A DNA stretch of 35,881 nt from Bacteroidota bacterium (GTDB lineage: Bacteria; Bacteroidota; Bacteroidia; UKL13-3): NCBI GenBank assembly GCA_027484685.1, contig JAIXSO010000061.1, forward strand, positions 1 through 35,881, written 5' to 3'. Under the pieces are notes generated by a model. That model was not told the DNA's origin. It saw only the letters and a program-made list of their open reading frames with translations, and searched no databases. Numbering within the stretch: the stretch's first letter is position 1; each line of letters begins with the position of its first letter. Shown here one piece after another: positions 7,289-14,973 of this stretch. The position numbers were made by a program, and so were the translations under genes.

Positions 7289-8494
7289 TTATGCTGTTTG
7301 TCCTAAAGCTGCTTTAATGGAAGTAGTCATTTTTGCAACTAATGCAGTTAATTCTTCTTCAGTCCAAGTGGCTTTAATTCCAAATGAAATTAATCTTCCA
7401 ACGGTTTCTTGGGTTTTTGGCAAGTCAAGATTTTTGTAATCTTGGGGAGCTCCAAGCAGTTGTACGTTGGTTTTAGCTGCAACGCGACCTTCTTTAATAT
7501 GATCCCATTGGTTGATAAAATGGTACATATTGGTAAACCAATAATTAAAACCTGCTACACCATTTTTGTTAAATTCATCAACTGTAGCCATTGCAGCAGC
7601 AGTATTAGGCAGTAACATATTTAAAAAAGTAGCTGAATCGCCATTAGGATCAGGAATGGTAGCAAAGCTAACACCAGGAATTTTACCTAACTCAGCCATC
7701 ATAAACTTTTTATGTTTATTATTTACTTCTCTAATCATGGGTACTCTGCGGGTTTGAGCCAAACCAACAGCAGCATGTAATTCAGAAATTCTATAATTAA
7801 ATCCTAATACAGGGTGGTTTTCCATTCCGCGGTTATTTCCTTGGTGGTCATGTCCGTGGTCAGCAAAATTATCAGCTAGTTTATAAGCAGTTTCATCGTT
7901 TGTAACAAAAACTCCACCTTCGCCTGCTGTAGCAATTTTGAAGAAATCGAAACTGTAGCAGCCTGTTTTTCCGAATAAACCAGTAGAAGTTCCTTTGTAA
8001 CTTGCAGCCATTGCTTGTCCAGCATCTTCTATCAACACCAAATTATGTTCTTTAATTACTTGCATAATTTCGTCCATTTGCGCCATTTGTCCGCACATGT
8101 GAACCAACATTACGGCTTTAGTTTTTGGTGTAATTGCTTTTCTAATGCCTTCAGCACTTAAACATAAAGTTTCGTCAATTTCAGCAAAAACAGGTAACGC
8201 ACCTGCAAAAATTACTGCTTCAACAGAAGCAATGTAAGTGAAAGGAGGAACAATTACTTCATCACCAGCACCAATACCTGCTGCTGCCAAAGCACAACTT
8301 ACAGCAGTACTTCCACTACTTACTGCATGAGCATATTTAGCTCCAACTAATTTTGCTACTTCTGCTTCAAATTCACGTGCTTTCCAAATATTATTGCGTT
8401 GCGCATCGTGGTTATATCTAAATAAAATACCTGTTTCTAAAACATCGTTTATTTCTTTGCGCTCATCTGCGCCAAAATATTCATTACCTGCCAT
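7289..8494 (-). CDS. kdnA: 8-amino-3,8-dideoxy-manno-octulosonate transaminase (KdnA)
   Basis: A 401-aa PLP enzyme of the DegT/DnrJ/EryC1/StrS family. It aminates the KdnB product to give Kdo8N, which replaces Kdo in LPS and in the studied organism (Shewanella) lowers sensitivity to cationic antimicrobials. The PLP lysine is K186 in SFDFFKIATAGEGG; D157 and Q160 (EDAGQ) contact the cofactor. LVHMCGQMAQMDEI, FSDHGHDH-like FADHGHDH and DPNGDSA strongly match KdnA rather than other sugar transaminases. I chose the ATG at 8494 (MAGNEYFG...): it aligns with family N-termini. The open frame to 8698 adds 68 Phe/Leu-rich residues with no family match, and a perfect -7 box lies inside that stretch. 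kdnB follows. Confidence 0.9.
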   Translation of the reverse strand: MAGNEYFGADERKEINDVLETGILFRYNHDAQRNNIWKAREFEAEVAKLVGAKYAHAVSSGSTAVSCALAAAGIGAGDEVIVPPFTYIASVEAVIFAGALPVFAEIDETLCLSAEGIRKAITPKTKAVMLVHMCGQMAQMDEIMQVIKEHNLVLIEDAGQAMAASYKGTSTGLFGKTGCYSFDFFKIATAGEGGVFVTNDETAYKLADNFADHGHDHQGNNRGMENHPVLGFNYRISELHAAVGLAQTRRVPMIREVNNKHKKFMMAELGKIPGVSFATIPDPNGDSATFLNMLLPNTAAAMATVDEFNKNGVAGFNYWFTNMYHFINQWDHIKEGRVAAKTNVQLLGAPQDYKNLDLPKTQETVGRLISFGIKATWTEEELTALVAKMTTSIKAALGQTA

Positions 8495-8535
8495 TATTAT
8501 TAAATATGTTTGATTGTTTAAATTAATTGATTGTA

Positions 8536-8543
8536 CAAATATA
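8536..8543 (-). promoter_or_regulatory. -7 element of kdnA
   Basis: TATATTTG on the minus strand, a perfect TAnnTTTG match, 41 bases before the chosen kdnA ATG. The -33 position holds only a T-rich stretch. It lies inside the longer open frame and supports the shorter start. Confidence 0.55.
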
Positions 8544-8725
8544 ATTTTTGTAGTGATTAAATAAAATGAGTTTTTAGCATAAAAAAAGCTACTATTTTTA
8601 GTCAAAAAAAAAAAAGAAAGACTGAACCGCATAGAACGTAGAAGCATACAGAATAAACTATGTTTAGTAATGAAGCCATTAAGTAAAAGTAAATACAATT
8701 AATTCAGTATTTAGTTAACAAAACA

Positions 8726-8757
8726 AAAGAGGCTGTTCTTTTTGAAACAGCCTCTTT
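8726..8757. terminator. Terminator between the LOG gene and kdnA
   Basis: A perfect 12-bp stem (AAAGAGGCTGTT at 8726-8737, AACAGCCTCTTT at 8746-8757) with an 8-base loop. T-rich tracts flank it on both strands. It ends the LOG/YqeY operon on the minus strand, just before the kdnA region. Confidence 0.85.
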
Positions 8758-8764
8758 GAGTTTT

Positions 8765-9475
8765 TTAGAAATTTGGTTTGATTGATTTTTCAGCAAAATA
8801 ATCTAAAATATAATTCACTGCATCATCAGCAGTATCAACTAACTTAAACATTTCTAAATCTTTCAAATGAATATTACCTTCTCTCTCTCCCATCACTGTT
8901 TTCATCCAATCAATTAATCCACCCCAAAAATCGCTGCCTACCAATACAATTGGAAATTGAGCCACTTTTTGAGTTTGAATCAATGTTAATGCTTCAAATA
9001 GTTCGTCCATGGTACCAAAACCACCTGGCATAGCCACAAAACCTTGTGCATATTTCATAAACATTACCTTGCGCACAAAAAAGTAATCAAAGTTTATTAT
9101 TTTATCTTTATCAATGTATTTGTTGTTGAATTGTTCAAATGGCAACTCAATGTTTAAACCAACCGATTTTCCGCCAGCTTCAAAAGCACCTTTGTTACCA
9201 GCTTCCATAATGCCAGGACCGCCACCTGTTATTACACCAAATCCAGCATCTACTAATTTTTTAGCAATTTCCTCGGCTAATAAGTAGTATTTGTTATCAT
9301 TTTTTGTTCTTGCCGATCCAAAAATAGATACGCAAGGGCCAATTTTACTCATTTTTTCAAAGCCTTCTACAAATTCGGCCATGATTTTAAAAGTAGCCCA
9401 ACTATCGGTGGTTTTTATAACAGGCCACTCCTTTTTTTCAAAGGCTTTGGCTATTCTTTTTTCGTTTTCTGTCAT
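8765..9475 (-). CDS. LOG-family protein (TIGR00730-like nucleotide phosphoribohydrolase)
   Basis: A 236-aa cytosolic protein with a Rossmann fold. GSARTKNDNKYY (53-64), VITGGGPGIMEAGNKGA (81-97) and the signature PGGFGTMDE (150-158) are all intact. LOG enzymes release a base and ribose 5-phosphate from nucleoside monophosphates such as cytokinin nucleotides or AMP; the physiological substrate in most bacteria is unclear. The length fits bacterial LOGs, with a short N-terminal extension. It follows the YqeY gene with a 16-base gap and is closed by the terminator at 8726-8757. Confidence 0.88.
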   Translation of the reverse strand: MTENEKRIAKAFEKKEWPVIKTTDSWATFKIMAEFVEGFEKMSKIGPCVSIFGSARTKNDNKYYLLAEEIAKKLVDAGFGVITGGGPGIMEAGNKGAFEAGGKSVGLNIELPFEQFNNKYIDKDKIINFDYFFVRKVMFMKYAQGFVAMPGGFGTMDELFEALTLIQTQKVAQFPIVLVGSDFWGGLIDWMKTVMGEREGNIHLKDLEMFKLVDTADDAVNYILDYFAEKSIKPNF

Positions 9476-9491
9476 TATTTATATAAATTTT

Positions 9492-9947
9492 TTAGTTAAA
9501 TATTTCTTTTAAAATTGCTTGTATGGTTTTTCCATCAGCTTTACCTGCAAGGGTTTTCATAGCTACTGGCATTACTTTACCTACTTCTGCAGCACTGGTT
9601 GCGCCTACCTCGGCTACTATTTTTTGTAATACTTCTTTTATTTCCGCTTCGCTCATTTGTTTTGGTAAATAGCGCTCCAAAACAGCTATTTCTTCTTTTT
9701 CTTTTTCAGCCAATTCAGATCTGCCGTTTTGTAGATAAATATCTAAACTTTCCTTACGTTGTTTGGTTAATTTCTGAAAAGTTTTGATGGCTACTTCATC
9801 TGTTAACTTACCATCTTGGCTTGCGCCTTTTTCGCTTGCAGCTATTAATAATGCGCTTTTTACAGCACGCAATGCACGTAAACTTACTTCATCTTTTGCC
9901 TTCATGGCAGTAATTATATCGGCATTTACTTGTTCTTGTAAACTCAT
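9492..9947 (-). CDS. GatB/YqeY domain protein
   Basis: A 151-aa, Lys- and Glu-rich helical protein. From SLQEQVNADIITAMKAKDEV through RAVKSALL, FQKLTKQRKESLDIYLQNGR and ERYLPKQMSEAEI it follows the YqeY family, which is the free-standing form of the tRNA-binding tail of GatB. Its function is not well established; a role with tRNA-dependent amidation is inferred from the homology. The start at 9947 (MSLQEQ) fits the family; the in-frame Met eight codons upstream (9971) falls on the probable -7 element. It is the first gene of a two-gene operon with the LOG gene. The true GatB is encoded at 30366-31823. Confidence 0.85.
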   Translation of the reverse strand: MSLQEQVNADIITAMKAKDEVSLRALRAVKSALLIAASEKGASQDGKLTDEVAIKTFQKLTKQRKESLDIYLQNGRSELAEKEKEEIAVLERYLPKQMSEAEIKEVLQKIVAEVGATSAAEVGKVMPVAMKTLAGKADGKTIQAILKEIFN

Positions 9948-9970
9948 GTTTTTTAATTTTAAATAAAGCA

Positions 9971-10001
9971 CGAAAGTAATTGATATTTATATATACTGCA
10001 A
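9971..10001 (-). promoter_or_regulatory. Promoter of the YqeY-LOG operon
   Basis: On the minus strand a TTG (9999-10001) is followed after 20 bases by TACTTTCG (9971-9978), one mismatch from TAnnTTTG. It lies 23 bases before the chosen ATG. Confidence 0.55.
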
Positions 10002-10049
10002 TAGCTTAAAAATTTATAGGATTATTTTTATATGAACGTATTTAAACAA

Positions 10050-10092
10050 AAAAACCAATGCGTGCTTGTTAATTTAAGCGGCATTGGTTTTT
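10050..10092 (-). terminator. Terminator after the DUF4249 gene
   Basis: A perfect 12-bp stem (AAAAACCAATGC at 10050-10061, GCATTGGTTTTT at 10081-10092) with a 19-base loop, located 15 bases after the stop of the receptor operon's last gene. Confidence 0.8.
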
Positions 10093-10107
10093 ACTATTGA
10101 TTTGGTT

Positions 10108-10983
10108 TTATTGTTTGTAAATATCTAAAATCCGTACATCGGGTTCGCTTAACTGAAAATAACCATAACCATTTTTTACATTGGTTGGAAAATTTATAAC
10201 CTCGCCACGCAATTGATTAAACAATGTTCCTGCGCGTTTTTGAGCTACCAAAAAATCAAAATACCCTTTGCTAATATTTGAAATACTTATGGCAAAAGTA
10301 TCACTTGGATGATTGCTAGTTACTGGCTTTTCTATTCGGTATTTTCCATTTTTAAAATCGGAATCGGTAAGTAAATCAAAGCTGATGTTTTGCTCTAGCA
10401 TTCGCTTAGCAATTAACTCTGGTGTAGGCTGTTGCGATATATCGTCTTTTTTATTTTTTATAAAATAATTGACCACATAAAAGTTTTGTTCGTCCATATT
10501 ATCGGTTAACGAATAATATACTTTTACCTCGTTACTATTTTTAAGTTTATACACAAAAACTGAATCAAAATTGGTTTTTACTAGCTTTTTGGCTTCGGCC
10601 ATTAATGCCAATTTCCCATCAATTATTACTTCTAGTTGGTAATTGGTTAAATCATTTATAATTGCAGTTTCTGTTCCGTAAATACCTTTTTCAATTTCAA
10701 CTAATTGTATGCTATAATTATCGGATTTTAATAATACCTGAGCATTGCCAACCAATAAACTGGTATCGAAGTTAAAACCATTGCTATCAATACCGCTATT
10801 TTTTACTTGAAGTGCTTCAAATGTTTTTGAAATACTAACACCTAAAAGCGAACTATTAACTAACTGTGAACTTACGGCTAACTTTTGCGGATTTTGAGCT
10901 ACAATTAAATCAATTGGCTCAGGTTTACACGATTGTATTTTTAATAAAATTGCACAGCTTAAAAATATGAATAAATATTTCAT
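10108..10983 (-). CDS. DUF4249-type outer-membrane lipoprotein
   Basis: A 291-aa exported protein. The signal peptide ends in IQSC, making C19 the likely lipidated residue. The C-terminal part (FDFLVAQKRAGTLFNQLRG, then INFPTNVKNGYGYF) follows the DUF4249 pattern, in which a 'P.N..NG.G.F' motif is close to the end. DUF4249 lipoproteins are paired with TonB-dependent receptors, as here, where the receptor gene lies 13 bases upstream; by analogy to SusD they may cap the receptor and capture substrate. The cargo is unknown. This copy is more divergent than the second DUF4249 protein at 18927-19751. Confidence 0.75.
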   Translation of the reverse strand: MKYLFIFLSCAILLKIQSCKPEPIDLIVAQNPQKLAVSSQLVNSSLLGVSISKTFEALQVKNSGIDSNGFNFDTSLLVGNAQVLLKSDNYSIQLVEIEKGIYGTETAIINDLTNYQLEVIIDGKLALMAEAKKLVKTNFDSVFVYKLKNSNEVKVYYSLTDNMDEQNFYVVNYFIKNKKDDISQQPTPELIAKRMLEQNISFDLLTDSDFKNGKYRIEKPVTSNHPSDTFAISISNISKGYFDFLVAQKRAGTLFNQLRGEVINFPTNVKNGYGYFQLSEPDVRILDIYKQ

Positions 10984-10996
10984 AATTGATTATTGG

Positions 10997-13264
10997 TTAA
11001 AATTTAATATTGTACGCAAGTGATGGAATAAAGCCAAATAAGCCAATTTGTTTGTAGTTTAAATTACCTGCTCCATTGGGTTCTATTTTGGTTCTAAAAG
11101 CTTGTGTTTGGTTATAAATATTGTATCCACCAATATGCCATTCGGCTTGGTATTTTTTACTTGGTTTTGATTTGATAACCAAATTCACATCCAATCTGTG
11201 TGAAGGTGCTAAAACCAAAGAGTTTCTTTCGCCATAAATGGGCATGGTTAACACATCATTATAAGAACCACTTGGCATTAAAAACTGACCCACTATTGGC
11301 GTAATTCTAGAACCACTAGCCCAAACATAATTGGCCGAAAATGCAAACTTGGAATTGATTTGATAATTACCAACTACTGAAAAATCATGCCTTCTATCGT
11401 AGCGGGTAAAAAACTCATTGCCATTATTCAACTCGTTAAATTGGCGACTGCTCCACGATAAAGTATAAGCTATCCAGCCAGTAAATTTGCCTTCTTTTTT
11501 ATTAATAAAAAACTCTAAACCATAAGCTTTTCCTTTGCCTTGTATCAAGTCTTCTTCCACTTTATTATTCAGTAAAATTTGAGTTCCTTCTTTGTATTCC
11601 ACTAAATTTTGCATCCATTTATAATAACTTTCTATTTGTATGGAAATGCCTTTTGTTGCTAATTCTTTTTCGTAACTCATCGAAATTTGATGTGCTGTTT
11701 GAGGCTTTACTTTTTCGGTTACTGGATACCATAAATCGGTTGGCATTAAAGCCGATGACGAACTCACAAAATTAACATGTTGGCTCATTTTATTATAAGC
11801 AAATTTTATAACCGATGTGTTGTTTAAACTGTATTTAAAAGCCAAACGTGGCTCTGGTATTGCATACAGATAATTATTGTTAAATGAATTTGACAAACGT
11901 ATGCCGTAATTTAAAGTAATTTTTTTAGACAACACATAATCATGCAAAGCATAAAAATTAAGTTGGTTATTATTGAAAAATTGCGCAGCATCGGCCTTTA
12001 AAGTTTCGTTTACACTTCCTTTAAAAGTTGATTGATTTGGATTCACCAATAACCTTGTGGCATCAAAGCCAAACTTAAGGGTATGTTTATTTGAAATGGT
12101 ATTTACCCAATCTGCTTTAAAGGTAAAATCGTGCAATGTGGAGTTAAGTGTGAAGTAGGTATTTTGCAAATTTGAATTTACATTGTAGCCGTAATACGAA
12201 TTACTTAACATTATATTGGATTGCCATTTATTGCTGGCTCTTATCCATTTTATAGAGTGAACACTATTGCCTGATTGCGTTCCAAAATCAATACTTAAAC
12301 CGCTTTTATTTTTATTAGCAGTTTCCATAATGCTTAGCACATCATTGCCATAATAACTGCTAAAAACCAATTTATTTTTATTGTTTATTTTATAGTTAAC
12401 TTTAGTATTTATATCGTAAAAATAATAAGGTAAGTTGTTTCCAACTATTGCAAAAAGTTTGTCTAAATAAGTTCTTCTTGCTGCAATTAATATTCCTAAT
12501 TTATCTTTTATAATTGGGCCTTCGGCTTTAACCCTTGCCGAAATTAAACCAACGCCTGCTTCTGTATTCCAATTGGCCAAATTGCCTTCTTTCATTTTTA
12601 CATCCAATACCGATGATAACCTACCGCCATACATGGCCGGAAATGCACCTTTATACAATTTTGCATCTTGCAAAGCATCGTTATTAAATACAGAGAAAAA
12701 ACCTAATATATGCGAAGGATTATAAACAGGAGCACCATCAATTAACACCAAGTTTTGATCGGCAGTTCCACCTCTTACAAAAATGCCCGCAGCGCCATCT
12801 CCACCACGTTTTACACCAGGCATTAACTGCATCGCTCTTACCACATCGCGCTCACCACCTATGGTCGGAATATTGTTTAATTGCTTAGCCGAAATAGCCA
12901 ATACAGAACTTTGCGTGGTATTTAAATTATTATTTGTTTTGGCTGCATTGATACTTACTTCCTTTAATTGATTATTGGTTTCGGTTAGGTAAATGGCCAC
13001 AAAGTTGGTATCGTTAACTGTAATCAATTGGTTTTTAAAGCCAAGTTGTTTTATTGAAATTTTATCGTTTATGTTGGCTTCAATTGTAAAAGTTCCTTTA
13101 GCGGTGCTAAAAACTTGCTTTTTATTTGTTTTGTTTATAATGCTTACGCCTTCTAATGCTTGATTATTTTTGGTGTTTTTTATAATGCCATTTAGCATAA
13201 AAGTTTTAGCATGTAATGGCAAACACAAACTACAAATAATCAATAGGTATATGATCTTTTTCAC
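10997..13264 (-). CDS. TonB-dependent receptor (DUF4249-associated)
   Basis: A 755-aa outer-membrane transporter. Residues 1-19 are a signal peptide (ending LHAK). A carboxypeptidase-regulatory-like beta domain (about 23-95; GIIKNTKNNQALEGVSI) is followed by the plug (about 125-230; QLMPGVKRGGDGAAGIFVRGG, LVLIDGAPVYNPSHILGFF, GAFPAMYGGRLSSVLDV) and a beta-barrel ending in LAYNIKF with a terminal Phe. There is no STN domain, so this receptor is not expected to signal to FecR by itself. It sits between a secreted T9SS cargo gene and its DUF4249 partner. A hairpin lies in the 55-base leader. Confidence 0.9.
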   Translation of the reverse strand: MKKIIYLLIICSLCLPLHAKTFMLNGIIKNTKNNQALEGVSIINKTNKKQVFSTAKGTFTIEANINDKISIKQLGFKNQLITVNDTNFVAIYLTETNNQLKEVSINAAKTNNNLNTTQSSVLAISAKQLNNIPTIGGERDVVRAMQLMPGVKRGGDGAAGIFVRGGTADQNLVLIDGAPVYNPSHILGFFSVFNNDALQDAKLYKGAFPAMYGGRLSSVLDVKMKEGNLANWNTEAGVGLISARVKAEGPIIKDKLGILIAARRTYLDKLFAIVGNNLPYYFYDINTKVNYKINNKNKLVFSSYYGNDVLSIMETANKNKSGLSIDFGTQSGNSVHSIKWIRASNKWQSNIMLSNSYYGYNVNSNLQNTYFTLNSTLHDFTFKADWVNTISNKHTLKFGFDATRLLVNPNQSTFKGSVNETLKADAAQFFNNNQLNFYALHDYVLSKKITLNYGIRLSNSFNNNYLYAIPEPRLAFKYSLNNTSVIKFAYNKMSQHVNFVSSSSALMPTDLWYPVTEKVKPQTAHQISMSYEKELATKGISIQIESYYKWMQNLVEYKEGTQILLNNKVEEDLIQGKGKAYGLEFFINKKEGKFTGWIAYTLSWSSRQFNELNNGNEFFTRYDRRHDFSVVGNYQINSKFAFSANYVWASGSRITPIVGQFLMPSGSYNDVLTMPIYGERNSLVLAPSHRLDVNLVIKSKPSKKYQAEWHIGGYNIYNQTQAFRTKIEPNGAGNLNYKQIGLFGFIPSLAYNIKF

Positions 13265-13282
13265 TGTATAAAATTTAAAAGT

Positions 13283-13312
13283 AAGGAGTAATTAACCTTG
13301 CAATTACTCCTT
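13283..13312 (-). terminator. Hairpin between the T9SS cargo gene and the receptor gene
   Basis: A perfect 11-bp stem (AAGGAGTAATT at 13283-13293, AATTACTCCTT at 13302-13312) with an 8-base loop. On the minus strand it is followed by a broken T tract (ACTTTTAAATTTTA). As no promoter is evident for the receptor behind it, it may act as a partial terminator that sets the ratio of cargo to receptor mRNA. Confidence 0.6.
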
Positions 13313-13319
13313 TACATTT

Positions 13320-14207
13320 TTATTGATTAACTACTATTTTATGATTTACTACACCTTGCTCTGTGATTATTTGAGTTAAATAAATTCCATTGTTTATACC
13401 TGTTAAATCAATGTAATTGTTGGTTTTTGATATTTCGTTTTGCGTTATTATTTTACCGTTTAAATCCATTAAGGTAACAGATGCGCTTTGATTGTTTAAA
13501 TTAAAAAACAACTTGTCTTGTGCAGGATTTGGGTAAACAGAAATTGCTAAATCGTTATTTTTAACTTTTGATACTGAAACAGGTGCATCGGTAAACGATA
13601 AGTCATCCAAAATTAACTTGGTACCTTCAATTACTTGATATGAATTACCCGCATAAATAAAAATACTTGCGCTATCAGGAACGGTTGTTTCGTCTATGTA
13701 TTGAATTTCGGCAGAAAGTTTGGTGTAATCATTTTTTACTTCAACACCTTTAAAACTGCCGCTTCCTAAATACTCGCCATTTTTTGAAACAACAATTTCA
13801 ATATTGAAAGAGTCGTTATTAATAGGAAAATACTTGTAAAATGCTTCTAAACTTTTTGGTTTAGCATTTAGTTTAAATTTTAAATTATACTCTTGGGTTA
13901 AAAAATTAACATTGCCCGAAATCAAACTTCCGCCTTGTTTTTCCTGACTAGTATCAGGCGCGTTGGTAATTTCAACTGCATAAGTTCCACTGTGCGCATC
14001 AGTTGTTTTCTTTACTGGTAATTGATTGGGATTGGTAAATGCAAAATAAAAATTGTTACTCATCCAGTTTCTCGGGTCTTCAAATTGAACCAAACCAAAA
14101 TTACGTGTTTGCCATTGCTCGAACGAAGGATTAGGTATTTGAGCTTTTACTTTAATTGCAGATAATAAAATAATTCCGCCTAAGAATAATTGTTTAATTG
14201 TTTTCAT
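13320..14207 (-). CDS. Secreted protein with T9SS sorting domain (carbohydrate-binding-like fold)
   Basis: A 295-aa exported protein. Signal peptide 1-22 (ending VKAQ). IPNPSFEQWQ..., ...DPRNWMSNNF and DAHSGTYAVEI resemble the jelly-roll modules of Bacteroidota surface proteins that begin 'N.SFE.W' and contain 'HSG.YA'. From about 222 (SVYPNPAQDKLFF) to the end (HKIVVNQ) runs a type A T9SS sorting domain, so the protein is moved across the outer membrane and anchored or released. It heads the operon with the receptor and DUF4249 lipoprotein, and its promoter carries the ATAGGGGT/AATTGTTTTA element. The ligand is unknown. Confidence 0.8.
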   Translation of the reverse strand: MKTIKQLFLGGIILLSAIKVKAQIPNPSFEQWQTRNFGLVQFEDPRNWMSNNFYFAFTNPNQLPVKKTTDAHSGTYAVEITNAPDTSQEKQGGSLISGNVNFLTQEYNLKFKLNAKPKSLEAFYKYFPINNDSFNIEIVVSKNGEYLGSGSFKGVEVKNDYTKLSAEIQYIDETTVPDSASIFIYAGNSYQVIEGTKLILDDLSFTDAPVSVSKVKNNDLAISVYPNPAQDKLFFNLNNQSASVTLMDLNGKIITQNEISKTNNYIDLTGINNGIYLTQIITEQGVVNHKIVVNQ

Positions 14208-14238
14208 TGTTTGTAGTTTATTTATTGGTTTATACTAC

Positions 14239-14268
14239 TAAAACAATTTCATTAGGGGCTACCCCTAT
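14239..14268 (-). promoter_or_regulatory. Two-part promoter element A (T9SS cargo/receptor operon)
   Basis: On the minus strand: ATAGGGGT (14268-14261), exactly 12 bases, AATTGTTTTA (14248-14239), then 31 bases to the ATG. The same two boxes at the same spacing precede the divergent lipoprotein gene and the fecR gene. Similarity to element B continues past the second box (STARTAYAA, then CAATAAA). The first box is also half of a TAGGGG-CTA-CCCCTA palindrome in this copy. Confidence 0.65.
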
Positions 14269-14353
14269 TCTGATTTTATTTTATTTTTAAACAAAAAACA
14301 AATAGTTGATTTTTAAATATTTAGAAACTAATAAATAATTTTTTTTGAAAAAT

Positions 14354-14383
14354 ATAGGGGTTATACATTTATCAATTGTTTTA
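14354..14383 (+). promoter_or_regulatory. Two-part promoter element B (lipoprotein gene)
   Basis: ATAGGGGT (14354-14361), 12 bases, AATTGTTTTA (14374-14383), then 28 bases to the ATG at 14412. All 18 box positions are identical to element A. It does not fit the housekeeping TTG-N19-TAnnTTTG form, which suggests an ECF sigma factor. Confidence 0.65.
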
Positions 14384-14411
14384 CTAATACAATCAATAAA
14401 AATAATAAAAT

Positions 14412-14870
14412 ATGAAAAAAACATTTATTGCTGTAACAGCATTATTCGCAATTACGTTTGCATGTAAAAAGGAAAGCCAAACAAATACTGCAACTACTAG
14501 TGAAACTTTATTTCAAAAAAATCAAAGATTGATTACTGCCTCTAATTGGAGGGCTGATTCAATTGTTTTAATTAACAATGGAATTGTAGTAAAAAATGCA
14601 ACTGATTCATGTATGGCCGATGATGTTCATACCTTTGCAGGAACCGGATTTTATTTTGTAAAAAAAGGAAACATTTCATGCTTTGAAAACGAACCTGCAG
14701 TTGATACCTTGAAATGGGAACAAACCACTAATGGAGATTCTTTAAAAATTAAAGGAATTGATTTGCCTTATATTATGAATTATAAATTGAAATCGGTTAC
14801 TGATTCAAGGTTTGAAATTTCAAATAAAGACGGATTTACTGAAGAAATAATTATTTATAAAAAGAAATAA
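14412..14870 (+). CDS. Small lipoprotein, lipocalin-like
   Basis: A 152-aa exported protein with a lipobox ending FAC (C18). After a short linker, FQKNQRLITASNWRADSIVLINNG and the following beta-rich sequence with WEQTTNGDSLKIKG and YKLKSVTDSRFEIS follow the pattern of lipocalin-like lipoproteins of Bacteroidota, where 'L....W......' opens a small barrel. C68 (DSCMADD) and C88 (ISCFENE) could form a disulphide. It is the only plus-strand gene in this block and starts from the same type of promoter element as the divergent T9SS/receptor operon, so the two are probably induced together. Its own terminator follows. Confidence 0.75.
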   Translation: MKKTFIAVTALFAITFACKKESQTNTATTSETLFQKNQRLITASNWRADSIVLINNGIVVKNATDSCMADDVHTFAGTGFYFVKKGNISCFENEPAVDTLKWEQTTNGDSLKIKGIDLPYIMNYKLKSVTDSRFEISNKDGFTEEIIIYKKK

Positions 14871-14895
14871 TTATAAAAAGGTAAAATTTAAAATG

Positions 14896-14963
14896 AGGTT
14901 GTGTTTTAATTTACTCATCAAAAAGCTTTTAAGTGATGGTTTATTAAGACACAACCTTTTTTT
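14896..14963 (+). terminator. Terminator of the lipoprotein gene
   Basis: A 15-bp stem with one G-T wobble (14896-14910 with 14943-14957), a 32-base loop that contains a smaller CATC/GATG hairpin, then seven T on the plus strand. The gene on the opposite strand ends 17 bases further on. Confidence 0.8.
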
Positions 14964-14973
14964 ATTAATACTG

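Noticed and set aside
8495-8698. Upstream extension of kdnA (68 residues)
   Set aside because: Phe/Leu-rich, no resemblance to KdnA N-termini, includes a poly-A tract and a perfect -7 promoter box; the ATG at 8494 fits the family.
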